Assembly (NCBI RefSeq): GCF_042100115.1
Contig: NC_091278.1
Span: 1,426,001 to 1,490,000, forward strand
From: Alternaria dauci
Taxonomy: Eukaryota > Ascomycota > Dothideomycetes > Pleosporales > Pleosporaceae
Length of the DNA: 64,000 nt
Direction of reading: 5' to 3'
The notes under the pieces were generated by a model. That model worked only from the letters and a program-made list of their open reading frames with translations. It was not told where the DNA came from and searched no databases. The position numbers and the translations under genes were made by a program. Shown here one piece after another: positions 11,724 through 22,448 of the stretch (within the stretch, counting starts at the first letter, position 1; every line of letters begins with the position of its first letter).

Positions 11724-12527
11724 ATGACATCCTCACCATCTTCCCTTGTCTCCTCCCACACGTCTACAGGCGTTCTCGTGCTATGGGGATCGATAGACCC
11801 TGCCACAACTGATGAGAAAGCATTAAACGATTGGTGGACTAACGAACACCTTCCCGAGCGTGTATGCCTCCCGGGCTTCCAACGCGCGCGCCGCTACCGC
11901 GCACTCAAGTCTGAACATGGGTCAAACGAGTATTTGGCACTGTACGAAACCTCAAATGTCCAAGACCTAGCATCAGCCGAGTATCTATTTGCACTCGACC
12001 ATCCGACGAAGAGGACGGTGCAGTTTATGCCCTGCCTGGCGAAGATGAGCCGCTTCGCATGCGAGGGGATCTGGTCAACATCCTCACCGGTTTCGATATC
12101 GGGCCAAGCGGAGACCAACGCATTGTTGTTAATGCTTGTTTTTGAGACGGACAACGCTACAGATGATCCGATTCGAGTTCTTGGCGACTACCTCGGTCGC
12201 AACCAGCATGGCGCGCTGGCAGATGTGGCGCGTTCTCAGATTGTAAAAGTGAATCCAGATATCACAAGAGCGGGAAGTGCGAGCAAGTCTTATCACAGTG
12301 TCCAGTTCGACAGTTTGAGTGGTGGCGACAGCACAGAGACGGTTGGGACCTTTGTCGCGCTCATTGAATTTGGTAGCAGTGCTGACAGCTCAGCACGGAA
12401 ACTCTCTTCGGGCAACAAATCGCTTGAACCACTTACCGCCGCCATGGAATCTGCTGGACTATATATTCGATACATCAACACTTACACTCTCTTAGCCTCT
12501 CTCGCCAAATCCCAGATCGTGTGCTGA
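11724..12527 (+). CDS. Dimeric alpha/beta-barrel protein (EthD-like)
   Basis: Intronless, 267 residues. Near the N-terminus it has the pattern seen in EthD-like ferredoxin-fold proteins: VLVLWGSIDP, then LNDWWTNEHLPERVCLPGFQ, then ARRYRAL and YLALYETSNVQDL. This is a beta strand, a W-x-x-E-H helix and a second strand. A second, more divergent half (about residues 140-260) may be a repeat of the fold. Proteins of this type bind small aromatic or acyl compounds or decorate catabolic pathways, but no reaction can be assigned. The Met at 11724 was chosen because it immediately precedes the conserved strand. An in-frame upstream Met at 11481 would add 81 unlikely residues. Confidence 0.72.
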   Translation: MTSSPSSLVSSHTSTGVLVLWGSIDPATTDEKALNDWWTNEHLPERVCLPGFQRARRYRALKSEHGSNEYLALYETSNVQDLASAEYLFALDHPTKRTVQFMPCLAKMSRFACEGIWSTSSPVSISGQAETNALLLMLVFETDNATDDPIRVLGDYLGRNQHGALADVARSQIVKVNPDITRAGSASKSYHSVQFDSLSGGDSTETVGTFVALIEFGSSADSSARKLSSGNKSLEPLTAAMESAGLYIRYINTYTLLASLAKSQIVC

Positions 12528-12834
12528 CAGCCTGACACGACGTCTGCTACGCCATGCTGGCCGCCTAAACTACGCGAGGCGCTTCCGGCAACGCGCGCCC
12601 CATTTCCAGGCATCCAAGCCAATCGCGCACCCCATCCATCAATAAAACACGAGTTGAGTATAGGAAAATACCAGGTTTGGGGTTTCGACCTTTTGTGGCT
12701 GCTGGGGCATGCACCCTTATCGTTCCTGAGGCGCAACCGGTGAAGATGCTAGCCCCCAATAAAGAGCGCTGCAAGTCCTGCTTTGTCTGCTTCCATCTGT
12801 ATCATCCCTCTCTTTCAAACACCAAAGACTCGGT
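12528..12834. other. Intergenic, short
   Basis: A 307-bp spacer between two same-strand genes. The pyrimidine-rich stretch just before 12835 resembles a fungal core promoter/leader. No other signal. Confidence 0.45.
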
Positions 12835-13510
12835 ATGCCTTCCATCAATATGCCCTCTTTCGGCCTTGGCCTCCCCCGCGACGCCTCCCCCCGTCTGCGC
12901 ATCATACAAGGGTGCCAAATCGCCATCGCAGTCCTTAGTATCGTCGCCCTCTTCATTACGCTTGTTTTCCCCCTTCGGCACAAGCTTTTCACTCTTAGTC
13001 TCCTCTATACCCCTATCTTGACCTCGGCAACGACAATCTTCCTCATCGTCCGAGAGCAAAGACGCGCCGTCGCCGGTACTCTGTCCAAGCAGAAATATGT
13101 CAAGTACCAGTTCTTCAAGATGGCTGCGGCCTTTGTCATGTCCATCATCGGCTTCATTGGCCATGTGGCTAGTACGCCGACAGAAGGGGATGCGCATCGT
13201 GCAGGAGAGCAGGGGCTGTGGATCGGTGGAGTCAAGATCAACACGTGGCAGGGACTGCTCCTTTGGTTGAACTTCTTCAACTGGTAAGGCCTCCGCATCC
13301 ACATATGACAAGTGCTTATGCTGATTGATACGTGTGCGCAGGGTCTTCCTGTGGGCGAGCTTGTTCTACTCTTGCTGTATGACTGGCAATAGACAGGGTG
13401 CTATTGCTCTGTCCGGCGAGGAGGCACGGATTGGGGTTGATTCCGAGTCAGCTAACGACGAAGCTATTGCTCGTGCTCTTCAGGCTCAGGATGGCAACTG
13501 GCAGGCCTAA
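12835..13510 (+). CDS. Four-TM membrane protein, uncharacterised
   Basis: Exons are 12835-13283 and 13342-13510. The 58-bp intron begins GTAAGG and ends GCGCAG, and joins LLWLNFFNW to VFLWASLFYS. The protein has 205 residues. Four hydrophobic segments are visible: about 22-44 (GCQIAIAVLSIVALFITLVF), 50-71, 95-113 and 132-160, the last formed across the splice junction. This gives a tetraspan layout reminiscent of MARVEL-type proteins, with a short acidic C-terminal tail (EEARIGVDSESANDEAIARA). I do not recognise a specific family. The codon pattern and intact splice signals make it a real gene. Confidence 0.78.
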
Positions 13511-13782
13511 AAAGGCATCGTGAGACTGGTATCAAGTCGTCTTGGCGGTGGGCGTCGAGAGCCAGCTCTTTGAGCGTGCCTAACGACAAGTGTCAGCCGC
13601 TTCGCCATCGGTCTTCAAGATAGACAATACCATCAATTGCTGTTGGTGAGCAGAACGGACAGGAGAGAAGGATCTCGCAGAGCAACGCGCACACGCTCCT
13701 TAAATCGAGTTTCTGGTTGAATCAAATGTGACATTACTACCTGCCTCTTCCTCCAAACTGCAACAACAGTGTGTACTCGCAC

Positions 13783-14462
13783 CTAAAACATCAAAGCAAC
13801 GCACCCAATGATACCAGCAACGACGAATGGCACCCTGATCGCATCAGCAGCATCAGTAAACACCGGTAGACCTGGAGATTGAGAAGACGTTGTTCCTACC
13901 CCGGTAGTGCTGGCTGGCCTATCACTAGCAGTAGGATAGGGGATTTTTGAGAGCGCAACACTACTCTCCTCATGGGTGGCACTGGTCCCCGGAACGGTGA
14001 CCGTGACCGCAGTGCTCGGTAGCTGAGGAGCGGTCCCACTGCTGGACTCGATGACGCCGGTTTCGCTTGTCGAAAGCAGTGGCTGGGATGGCATGAAAGA
14101 GCTCAGTTCGACAATACCAGTCACAGTGAGAAGACTGGAGGGGATCTGTGTGACGACGGAAACGGTGCGAGTAGTCGTGATAGTGATGTGGGTCGTGGAG
14201 CACCAGTCATCAGAGGTGACTTCGCTGGGCACTGCACTGGAATCGAAAATACCCGAAGATGGCTCAGGATAGCCGGGGGATGGAGTGTGAGCGGGGTCTA
14301 GACTTATCAGCTTCTATGCTTTTGATTTCAAGATTGTGGCCACCTACATAAGACTGACGTAGCATATGTACCCTCGTCATTATAATCGGATGGTGTCTCG
14401 TCTTGGATGTCTTGGGCGGTGACAAAGGCGACAAAGACAATCAAACACAACGGGTACTTCAT
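13783..14462 (-). CDS. Small Ser/Thr-rich secreted protein, probable GPI anchor
   Basis: Proposed exons are 14462-14372 and 14297-13783, giving 201 residues. The N-terminus is a signal peptide (MKYPLCLIVFVAFVTAQ). The middle is Thr/Ser/Val-rich with one conspicuous DDWCSTTHITITTTRTVSVV block of the kind found in fungal wall mannoproteins. The C-terminus ends in a hydrophobic GPI-signal-like helix (VPFVVAGIIGCVALMF). The 74-bp intron uses a GTACAT donor and TCTAG acceptor. This phase-1 choice gives YNDEDPAHTPSPGYPEP, while the nearby GTCAGT donor breaks the frame. Function unknown; probably cell-surface. Its layout resembles the protein at 9818-10591, but sequence similarity is only compositional. 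Confidence 0.74.
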
Positions 14463-15396
14463 CTTGAGAACTTGCTATATGTGTAGGAAATGTGGATATG
14501 GTTTCTCTATCGGTGAAAGTGACTTTTGAAGAATCGCAGATGCGTGGACCAAAGTACCAAGCAGCGTGGTGCGGTAGGGTTATGCCAGAACTTATACGGA
14601 ATACCATAGATTGCACTTGTTTGTCATATCATATTAACTACACTCTGCCTATGTCGTACGAGGCGACAGCGTGGTACCGGGAACAGTACAGTGCACCGGA
14701 CGGGAGGATTTTCTCTTTTAGTCGATTGGATTCGACTGTCGGCTGTGCATACCACACAACTGTTTTCTCTCGCAGCATATTCGTTACACAATCTTGATTG
14801 CTTGTAACGCTTGTACCGCCGATTTTGACTAGTAGATGTGTCTGGGTTGGCTGATATGCGCTGTGATGCTTCAGACCAGGGGTATTGCGGCACGTATAAG
14901 TTGCTACTGTTCCTATCAACAGTCTGTGATAACTTCATTGGGAGTGTGCGACCGAGCAACCGCCCGTAGCACGTGTAGTATCGTTCCATGATCAATATTC
15001 CACACTGAACGAGCATCGCGTGTTGGTACAGTCCCGGATAGAGAAAGTACCTCGACGACAATAAGACCAAGTTCGTCGCGCGTTGGCCCCAAGGATTCCG
15101 CAATAGCACTTATAGACTAGTGGCTCTTGTACGACGAGCGACTGCGCACGAACGTGCTAATTGTTTGGGTAACGAGGTTTGCAACACGAGCCAGACGTTT
15201 CCAGGTCATGTCTTCGTACAGCTTGTGTAATTTATTGGTGGGGTCATGAATTGCAATGGGCCCATGCTGTCTCGAAGTTTATGCTGGCGTTGAGTTCGCG
15301 GAAACCCGTCCTTGGTGGCTGAGAAATCGCATAGTAGTGTCTCCAGAATGCGCAGGCTAAATGCTCAAATGGTTTCCTCTTGGCAACGTCGTAAAT
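14463..15396. other. Intergenic, no gene recognised
   Basis: About 0.93 kb. A 161-codon minus-strand frame at 14624-15109 is open but has erratic composition and no splice or family support. It was left unannotated. Confidence 0.4.
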
Positions 15397-16794
15397 TCAG
15401 CCTAGTTCTGATCTACGTGGATGAGCAGGTAGGTGAGCTGCGTCCGGCATGGGGACATAGTGTGCTTCTTCCAGATTTCTACCGTTGCTTGAGACGCAAC
15501 TATCCCAACGACAGTAATCTCCCTGAGTATTGCTGGTCCTCCTGTCTTCACTAGTACTCGGATTATCGCTGGCAGGATTGCCGGATTCCTTGTCGGTTCT
15601 GGGGCTCCAGGACATCAGTTCGTGGTCAGGTATCGATGCACTGCGTGTAGAACTATCTCCAGGAGCCCTGATGCGAGCATTCTCTTGCGAAAAGACAACA
15701 TGCTCGCTGCCAAACAAACCCCGAATGAGCGAGTGTCGCTGCCGCGGTGCTTCTGCAAACATATTGGCGTTGAACAGGTCTCCATCAGGCGACGATGAGA
15801 AAGTCAACAGTGGCGACGGGTCACTGTTAGGGCGCGGATGGCCCAAGGCGATGGTTTTGATGAGATGCGCCATCGACATCTCGATGTTGAGCTTGACCAA
15901 GTATGCGAGCGGATGAAACATAGCGTAGCTTCAAGAGTCAGCGAAACTGTATACGAGAGACTCAGGCATGCGCTCGACTTACACAAATCCGTTTGGGATA
16001 CTCATCGCACCGATAATCATAACGTCTAGCAGGATAGAGACGCCGATGATACGCTTGTTAAAACGGACCAGGCGGTTATACTTGGTCAGGCCATTCTTTA
16101 CCAGATCCGCATTTACAACGCGGATGAAGAACCAATTGAGATACGCATCGAGGAGAAGGAACAGCACTTTTTCCGTGCGGTCCCAGATGGCATTGATATG
16201 AACCCATCTGCCATTATCAGCGGATATCACGAAGCTCGAACCACAAGACTCACCTTGGGCTGATCTGAAGCCGTGCGGGTATCCAGACTACGAACACACT
16301 AATGTTGATCAAGGTCACGTAGATTGCGGTGCCTATTATGAGACGTCGTCCTCGTACCCGGTCTTGGAGGATAATGCGAATTCGGTTAATGATAATTTGA
16401 GGAAGCATCTGGATCTGAATGACCCAGCATAGCACTGCTGATATCAGCCAAGTACAGGTGCTAAGGCCGTGGTATACTTACAGACAGACATGAAAAAGTA
16501 GAAGCTAGGCCTTATGATCCTCAACAAATACAACAGGCACTCGATAGAGATAACCACCGAAGCAGCAATCTCCAGCCAGATCATCCAGATGTATGCGCTA
16601 GTCCTTGGGCGTCGACATGATTTCGTCTGCCTGGCGCCAATGAAAGTTGCGGTTATGGCGAAGAAGTTGGCCAAACCAAACGCTGCAGCTGCTATGGCCA
16701 CATCGATGTGGGTCACACGGATGGGTATATAATTGTCGGGGACAAATGGGCCCCAAGCAACGAAATCTGGAGGTGCAACGAACTCATCACCCAT
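15397..16794 (-). CDS. Seven-TM fungal integral membrane protein
   Basis: Four exons: 16794-16482, 16437-16254, 16207-15983 and 15928-15397. Introns of 44, 46 and 54 bp have GTAAGT, GTGAGT and GTAAGT donors; the last acceptor is GAAG. The product has 417 residues. Hydrophobic helices occur at about 25-50, 70-105, 108-125, 140-162, 175-200, 215-235 and 238-260, so the first 260 residues form a seven-helix bundle. The end of the bundle reads FVYAMFHPLAYLVKLNIEMS, which is created across the last intron. The remaining 150 residues are a hydrophilic Ser/Pro/Arg tail. The layout resembles fungal receptor-like or PTH11/SAT4-type membrane proteins, but I cannot place it in a named family. The upstream Met at 16878 is possible; MGDEFVAPPD at 16794 is preferred. 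Confidence 0.78.
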
Positions 16795-19169
16795 GGGGAG
16801 TCTTAGGAGGCATCCGGCGCGGACGGCGTGGAATGCACGGTGAGATATCAGGTAAAGCCTTTGAAGCTGCCAAAACAATCTTACTATTTGCAGTGGTCGG
16901 TGGCTTGCACTATTGAGGGAATCGCGGAGCCAATTGCGCTACCCTACAAAGTTCAGGACGGAGGGATCCGCCGTCGACCGGGAACCGTGGACGTTCATGC
17001 TGTGCGCTGATAGGCCCTGCGACCTTGGTGACATTTGAACTCTGCGCAACACGATACATGCCGACACAAAGACTGCGTACGGGACAATTGAATTGGACCG
17101 CTTGGGACGCCTCGGGCAGTGAGCAGCATGTGATGACGTCGCTTCTGTCGTCAATAGGAGTCAGGCGCTCTGTCCACCTATGCTGATTGGACAAGCCATA
17201 CATGCGACATGGCGGCTTTGGTTTGCTTCTCCTCAACACCAGCCAGAATCATCTTTGCGCATGGTCTAAGGTTGCGGATCTCGGTGGTTCTCATGCTTGA
17301 TTGCGCCTCCGTCCGAGCGCGGCTGCAAGCTGTCCGTTGCATTAATTGTCACTGCGTTGGAAAAGGCAGTCTCAAAATCTGGTATCAACAACGCGATAGT
17401 ATGAACGAGTGTAACTGCAGTTCAGCTCCGAAAAAAGCAATATGTATACGGGCGGCAGAGCAGCCCATCTCATGGTCTGGAATTCGATCGTCGCTGGCAC
17501 CGAAGATGAGTGAACAGTGACGTATGTCAAGATCGGCGACACTCTGCTAGCGCTGAATGTATCTTACATGAGCGAAGTGACTTTTTTCTCAACTCTATTG
17601 AGACGTGAGAATAGCAAGCTGATGCACATAGTTTCCGCTTTGAAAATGACTCGAGACAGCTCAAGCATATTTGATTCAATACTGCATCACGATTCTTCAC
17701 ACGCGTTCGTTGGTACGTAACAGCAAAGATTTCGCCGGAGGAACACCGGGATATAAAGTAATCAGTGTTTGATGACTGTGAAGTTTCACTGAACAGGAGA
17801 ATAACAGTTCTAAATTTACTATCTCCTTGATCACAATCACTCATATCTAACTGCACTGTTGACTCCTCTCAGCTGATCCACCCACTTGTTGTCTTGGTAT
17901 TAGCAAATGAGCTGACGTTCATCTACAAATCACCAACTGCATGCGTCCAGCTACGTTACGCTGGTGCATATGCTCTGCCGCATCCAATAGGGAACACACA
18001 ACGGCTTGTTACGATCGAGACGATTGGATCCGCTCAATAAATGCATTACCGAGTACTTTCATAGTTGCATACTCGCTAAGCAATTCTGCCGACAGGATGT
18101 CATGGGAGAACGGTGGGAAAGTGGCGTCTTTCCTATATGCAGAGCGATCGTATCAAATGCGGTCAGACATTCTTTGCTTTAGTGCTCGAGAGTCAAGAGT
18201 AAGAGGATGACAAATGAGCTGTACGGAAGAGCTGAGTGGAGCTCCATGCAAGGAAAGGTTGCGTATCATACGATGCTTGCAAACCTTGACAGTGACGATA
18301 GTGGTGTCAACCGTTCCCCAAAGCTCAAGCCCAATGATTATCGTGACACAGTAGGCCTCCCAGGAGACTGAAAAAGCGACTTTACACTCTCGCCAAGATA
18401 GAACTGCCACTAATTACTATTGCAACGAACATGCGGTTATTAGTGACCAAGAATAGTATTCCACCTAGTAGCGGATTATCCAAGAAGGGCAGACACGAAG
18501 AGACCCCGAAAGCAACAACTATAACAGATGATGCCACCTACATAACAAACATGACCGACCGAAAAGCATATAAATCACTCATGAAACGAAGGAGCTTGTG
18601 GAACAACAACGCGACATGCCAAGCGTGTTCTCGAATCAAACCAATCATTACATCTTGTACCGGATAGCTTAATAGTTCATCTGAATAGGCATTTACCGGC
18701 GTCAACAGCTACCCGGATAGCATACCGGAAATTTACAATCTGGGTTACCAATCAAAGGGAATAGGGAGTAAGTACTCAGCACGTCATGCACGGCGTGCGA
18801 TTTTACTACCACATTCGTGTAGCGTGCTAGCTTCTACCCATGGCACGGGATCAAGCGAACGCCAAAACCACCAGTCGTAGCCATGCAATTCTCATGCACA
18901 GAAGGAGCGGAAGAACTAGTGGGCGGTCAACGAGTTTTGATACAATGCTGTCACAGAAGATTCGGTAGATGAGCCGCTTCGAATTCCCGTTGTTATCGGA
19001 TAAGCTGAAAGCTCCGTAGCGGGCCAAAATTTCAACGTACTAGTTCGCCACTGACGGTTGTAGGATATTAGTGCCTCTCATATTAACTGCGGCGTACCTT
19101 CAACTCATGCAGCCTTGGTGTTTGTACGACTAGGTCGTTACGCTCCTCACACCCTGTCTCTGTGCCACC
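16795..19169. other. Gene-sparse region with one dispersed repeat
   Basis: About 2.4 kb with no gene that I can support. It is somewhat richer in A and T than its surroundings. It contains one copy (18307-18392) of a dispersed sequence also found at 40189-40272. All frames are short and interrupted. Confidence 0.5.
18307..18392 (-). repeat. Dispersed repeat copy A
   Basis: About 80 percent identical to 40189-40272 in the same orientation, with a perfectly shared 22-base left end. Differences are mostly transitions plus small gaps. On the minus strand both copies keep one reading frame (VAFS...EAYC...IIG.ELWGTVD). This suggests a decayed mobile element or duplicated gene fragment. Confidence 0.75.
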
Positions 19170-20166
19170 ATGGCGCCGCAAACTTCGATACCCCCAGCTG
19201 CCAACGTGCTTGGCACCATTGGCACCATATGTTGGTGCGTCCAACTGGTACCCCAGATATACCGAAACTGGAGGACCAAGTCCACTGAAGGACTGCCCGG
19301 GTCCATGATGCTTCTATGGTCTATTAGCGGCGTACCGTTTGGTGTGTATGCCATTACACAGCAATTCAACATCCCCCTCATTGTCCAACCGCAGTGCTTC
19401 TGTGTGCTGTGTGGTGTGAGCTGGGCGCAGTGTCTTGTATGTAGCAAGTGAGTTCCGATATCGGCATGGTCGTGCCTTTCGGGAATGCAAAACTGACAGA
19501 AGCTAGGAAATGGCGGACCTGGACGGCATCCCTCCTATTGTTATCACTTCTAGTTTTCTTTGCAGGAATAGAAATCGGGCTCGTATATGCTCTTCGAAAG
19601 CCATACTCGAGGGGCCTGGAGTGGCCAGTCTTGTTGATCGGCATTGTCGCTTTCCTCACCCTTATCGCAGGCTATATGCCCATCCCATTTGAGCTGCTCA
19701 AGAGACGAGGTCGTGTTGTGGGTATCGACTTTATATTCTTGACCATCGACTGGAATGGTGCGTTCTTCTCGTTGATGGCTTTGGTAGCCCAGAATCAGTT
19801 CGACGTGCTCTTTGGCACAATGTACGCGCTTTGGTATGTGCCAGTACCAGCAGCAGTCATTTGGAAGGAAGACTAATGACGTGTAGCTGCGCTATCGAGA
19901 TGAGCATGGTTGCTTCACATATGGTCTGGCTAATCCGAACTCGTGGAATCCGTAAGCGCGCGAAGGAAACCGGAAAAACTTTCGATGAGTTTGAAGAGGG
20001 AGTCGAATGGCAGTCCAGGGGTGTTAATTTTGAGAAGAAGATTAAGCATCTTTTTTCGAAGAAGAGCATCGCTGAAGAGGATAGACTTCCTATCATAGGT
20101 GTTGCAGACGCACTCGCGAGTCCAGAGGAAGTAACCCCGAAGACTGTTCCGAACGCAGTCGTATGA
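19170..20166 (+). CDS. PQ-loop repeat transporter
   Basis: Exons are 19170-19447, 19507-19833 and 19887-20166. Introns are 59 bp and 53 bp with GTGAGT and GTATGT donors. The product has 294 residues. PQ-loop (PF04193) proteins are seven-helix carriers, often vacuolar exporters of basic amino acids or cystine. The first repeat has the intact motif in CVQLVPQIYRNWRTKSTEGL. The second (GYMPIPFELLKRRGRVVGID) has the paired proline but lacks the glutamine. Hydrophobic segments follow in exons 1-3, ending with a charged cytosolic tail (KRAKETGKTFDEFEEGVEW). The gene converges on the MFS gene downstream. The family is secure; the cargo is unknown. Confidence 0.9.
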
Positions 20167-20593
20167 TTTTAAGACGAAGGATACGAGGCTTCTTCGCCAG
20201 ACGCCGACTTGTCAATCGAGAGAGTACTTGCGACAAGGCGTTGGGCTTTTGTGCTCCAATGTAAACTTCCTAGGCTAGGTTGCGGCATACAGTAGGCGCG
20301 CACTTTCACACGCGCAAGGGCACGCAGGTCATCATATGGGATTGAGGGAGAAGTGATGAGATAGCAATCACGAATATCTTTCCTGAAGACGTCGTGTAGA
20401 GATGTGGCAACGAGATGGGTTACCGCGAAGGTCAAATGGCTGGGGCAGATCTGATTACGTAACAGCCCGCACGGGATGGAACAGTGGGCCGTGCTCGTCA
20501 CCATTACTGTAGCTCAAAACACGATTAATTCATTAAAACTGAAATTCCATTCGGCTAGGTCGTCTGCACAGAAACGAAGAACGCGTCCGGTGC
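20167..20593. other. Convergent 3-prime intergenic region
   Basis: 427 bp between the stop codons of two convergent transporter genes. No distinct element recognised. Confidence 0.45.
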
Positions 20594-22448
20594 TCAAGCA
20601 ACTCCTGTACTGCGCGCACTCTGTCTGCGGTGCATCTCGAACCTGTTTTCACCTCCTGGAACGCCACGGACCACACTGCCCCTGCGGGAATTGGGCATCG
20701 AGCCACCTTGTTGTGCCAAAGAATTTGCGCGCGAACCGTACATGCCTGGAAGACTGCTGACACGGCGACCGCCAGTCTCGTCGCGAGCAGCACTGAGTTT
20801 CTGCGCAAAAGGACTGCGCTTCCTGAGTTCAGGGCCCTTCCAGTAGATGACATAGACCGACACTACAAGAAGGAGGGATATACAGAAGAGAATCGTTGAG
20901 GCATATGCGAGATGCAAATCTCCGCCGATGTTCTGGAAGAAGGGTGTGGCGGGGAGCGTGAGGACACCAGCAAGGAAGTCGCGAGCCCAGCCGTTACCAC
21001 CAGTCGCGGACGCTGAGTACGGACCGTAGGCGCAGATCATGTAGTCAATGGTGGCCATGTAGATGGCGTAGTTGGCTATTCCGATGATTGCTGATCCGAC
21101 TAGAGATCCCATCCAGTGAATTGGCGGGCCAGTGCTCGTCCAAGCGAAGATGATGAGGCCGATAGGAAGGCATGGAGCAGTGTACAGCAACCACCACAGG
21201 CGGGCCTCGTATTGGGAGCGCTCGTCGTCGGGATGGTCACGTCGGAGGCGCTCGTTGCGCTTAATAGCTGGGAAGAAGGAGAACCAGGCGATGAAGTAGC
21301 CAATGCCGATGGCGACGAAAGTCAGTCCAACGGCGAAGGCTGCAAAGTCCCATTGCGCGTATACGAGCGCATAAGACTGCAAAAACATGAAGATGATGGC
21401 ATCAGAGAAACCGGAAAGCAGGGAGAGGACGAGCACAATGGGTTCTGTAACGAACATGCGGAAAGGACGGACCCAGGTAACGAGAATCTCGTGTACACTG
21501 AAACGCTCTTTGAACGTCTTGAGCTCGTTGGGTCCCCAGATGTTGTTTGGCTTGCCGCTCTTTTCGCCTTCTGTACGGCGCTTTTTGGCTATGCGGTCCA
21601 TGAGGACTGTTGTACGGGTCTCGGGGACGAGGATGGCGTGGGCGATTTGGACGGCGCCACCAAATATCAATTGAATCCAGATATTCCATCGCCACGCCAG
21701 GAACTGTTCGACGAAACCGCCCACAATGGGACCCAGGACTGAACCGCCGACGGAGGAGAAGACGATGAAAGCGACGGCGTATTGTTGATCGTCGCTGGAA
21801 CTGTTAGCATGATCACGCCAAGAGTGTGCAATGTACTTACGGTTCCCACATGTCAGCCACCATGGCAAGGGTTACTGAACCACCCGCAGTGGAGAGACCA
21901 CCGAGCGTACGGAATGCAAGGATGGTCCCAAAGTTGGGCGCAATGCCCACAGGAATTTGCCATATGTTGACAAAGAACAGACTGAGCTGGAGGATAGGCC
22001 ATCGTCCTAGCTCTTCACTCCAAGGCGCCCAGAGCTCACAACCGAACGCGTACGCGATGAGGAAGAGGGCTGCACCCAGACGCGCCGCCTGTGCACTGAC
22101 GCTGAACTCCTCTGAGATGCCCGTGACGGCGTTGCTGTACAGCGACGTGTTAAAGTTCATGCTGACCTGCACCATGAAGACGATGCTAAGAATGGTCCAC
22201 TTCTTCCATGTTGGAAAGCAAAAGCCAAGCTCGTCGTAGCAGTCTTCCTCTGTAATTTCATAGCGGTCGTAGGTGCCATACTTCTCGTAGTGGTCCTTGT
22301 CGGCAGCAGTAAGCGCATGATCGGTAGGGTTCTCAGCGTGATGGTGGTCGCCGTCGGAAGCGCTCTTCTTCTCGGCGTCGCCAGCCTCGTTCTTGCTGAC
22401 AGTTTCTGGGTCGTGGATTTCAGGCTTGATCTCTGCCGCGGAAGCCAT
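20594..22448 (-). CDS. MFS transporter, DHA1 (drug:H+ antiporter) type
   Basis: Exons are 22448-21841 and 21800-20594. The intron is only 40 bp (GTAAGT...CTAACAG). The product has 604 residues. A long acidic/His-rich cytosolic N-terminus (DGDHHHAENPTDH) precedes twelve hydrophobic segments. The central loop between TM6 and TM7 carries RTTVLMDRIAKKRR. The last helices include IDYMICAYGPYSASATGGNG, a position where TPO1/FLR1-like DHA1 members carry a closely similar D-x-Y-G-x-Y-A-x-S-A signature. The C-terminal tail is Arg/Ser-rich (RRVSSLPGMYGSRANS). It probably exports small toxic molecules, polyamines or metabolites by proton antiport at the plasma membrane. The superfamily is certain; the DHA1 subgroup is inferred from the signature. 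Confidence 0.92.

Noticed and set aside
14624..15109. 161-codon minus-strand frame
   Set aside because: No signal peptide, hydrophobic pattern or family similarity; overlaps other frames of equal quality.
21116..21742. 208-codon plus-strand acidic frame opposite the MFS gene
   Set aside because: Antisense of a verified transporter exon; Glu/Asp richness comes from complementing hydrophobic codons.
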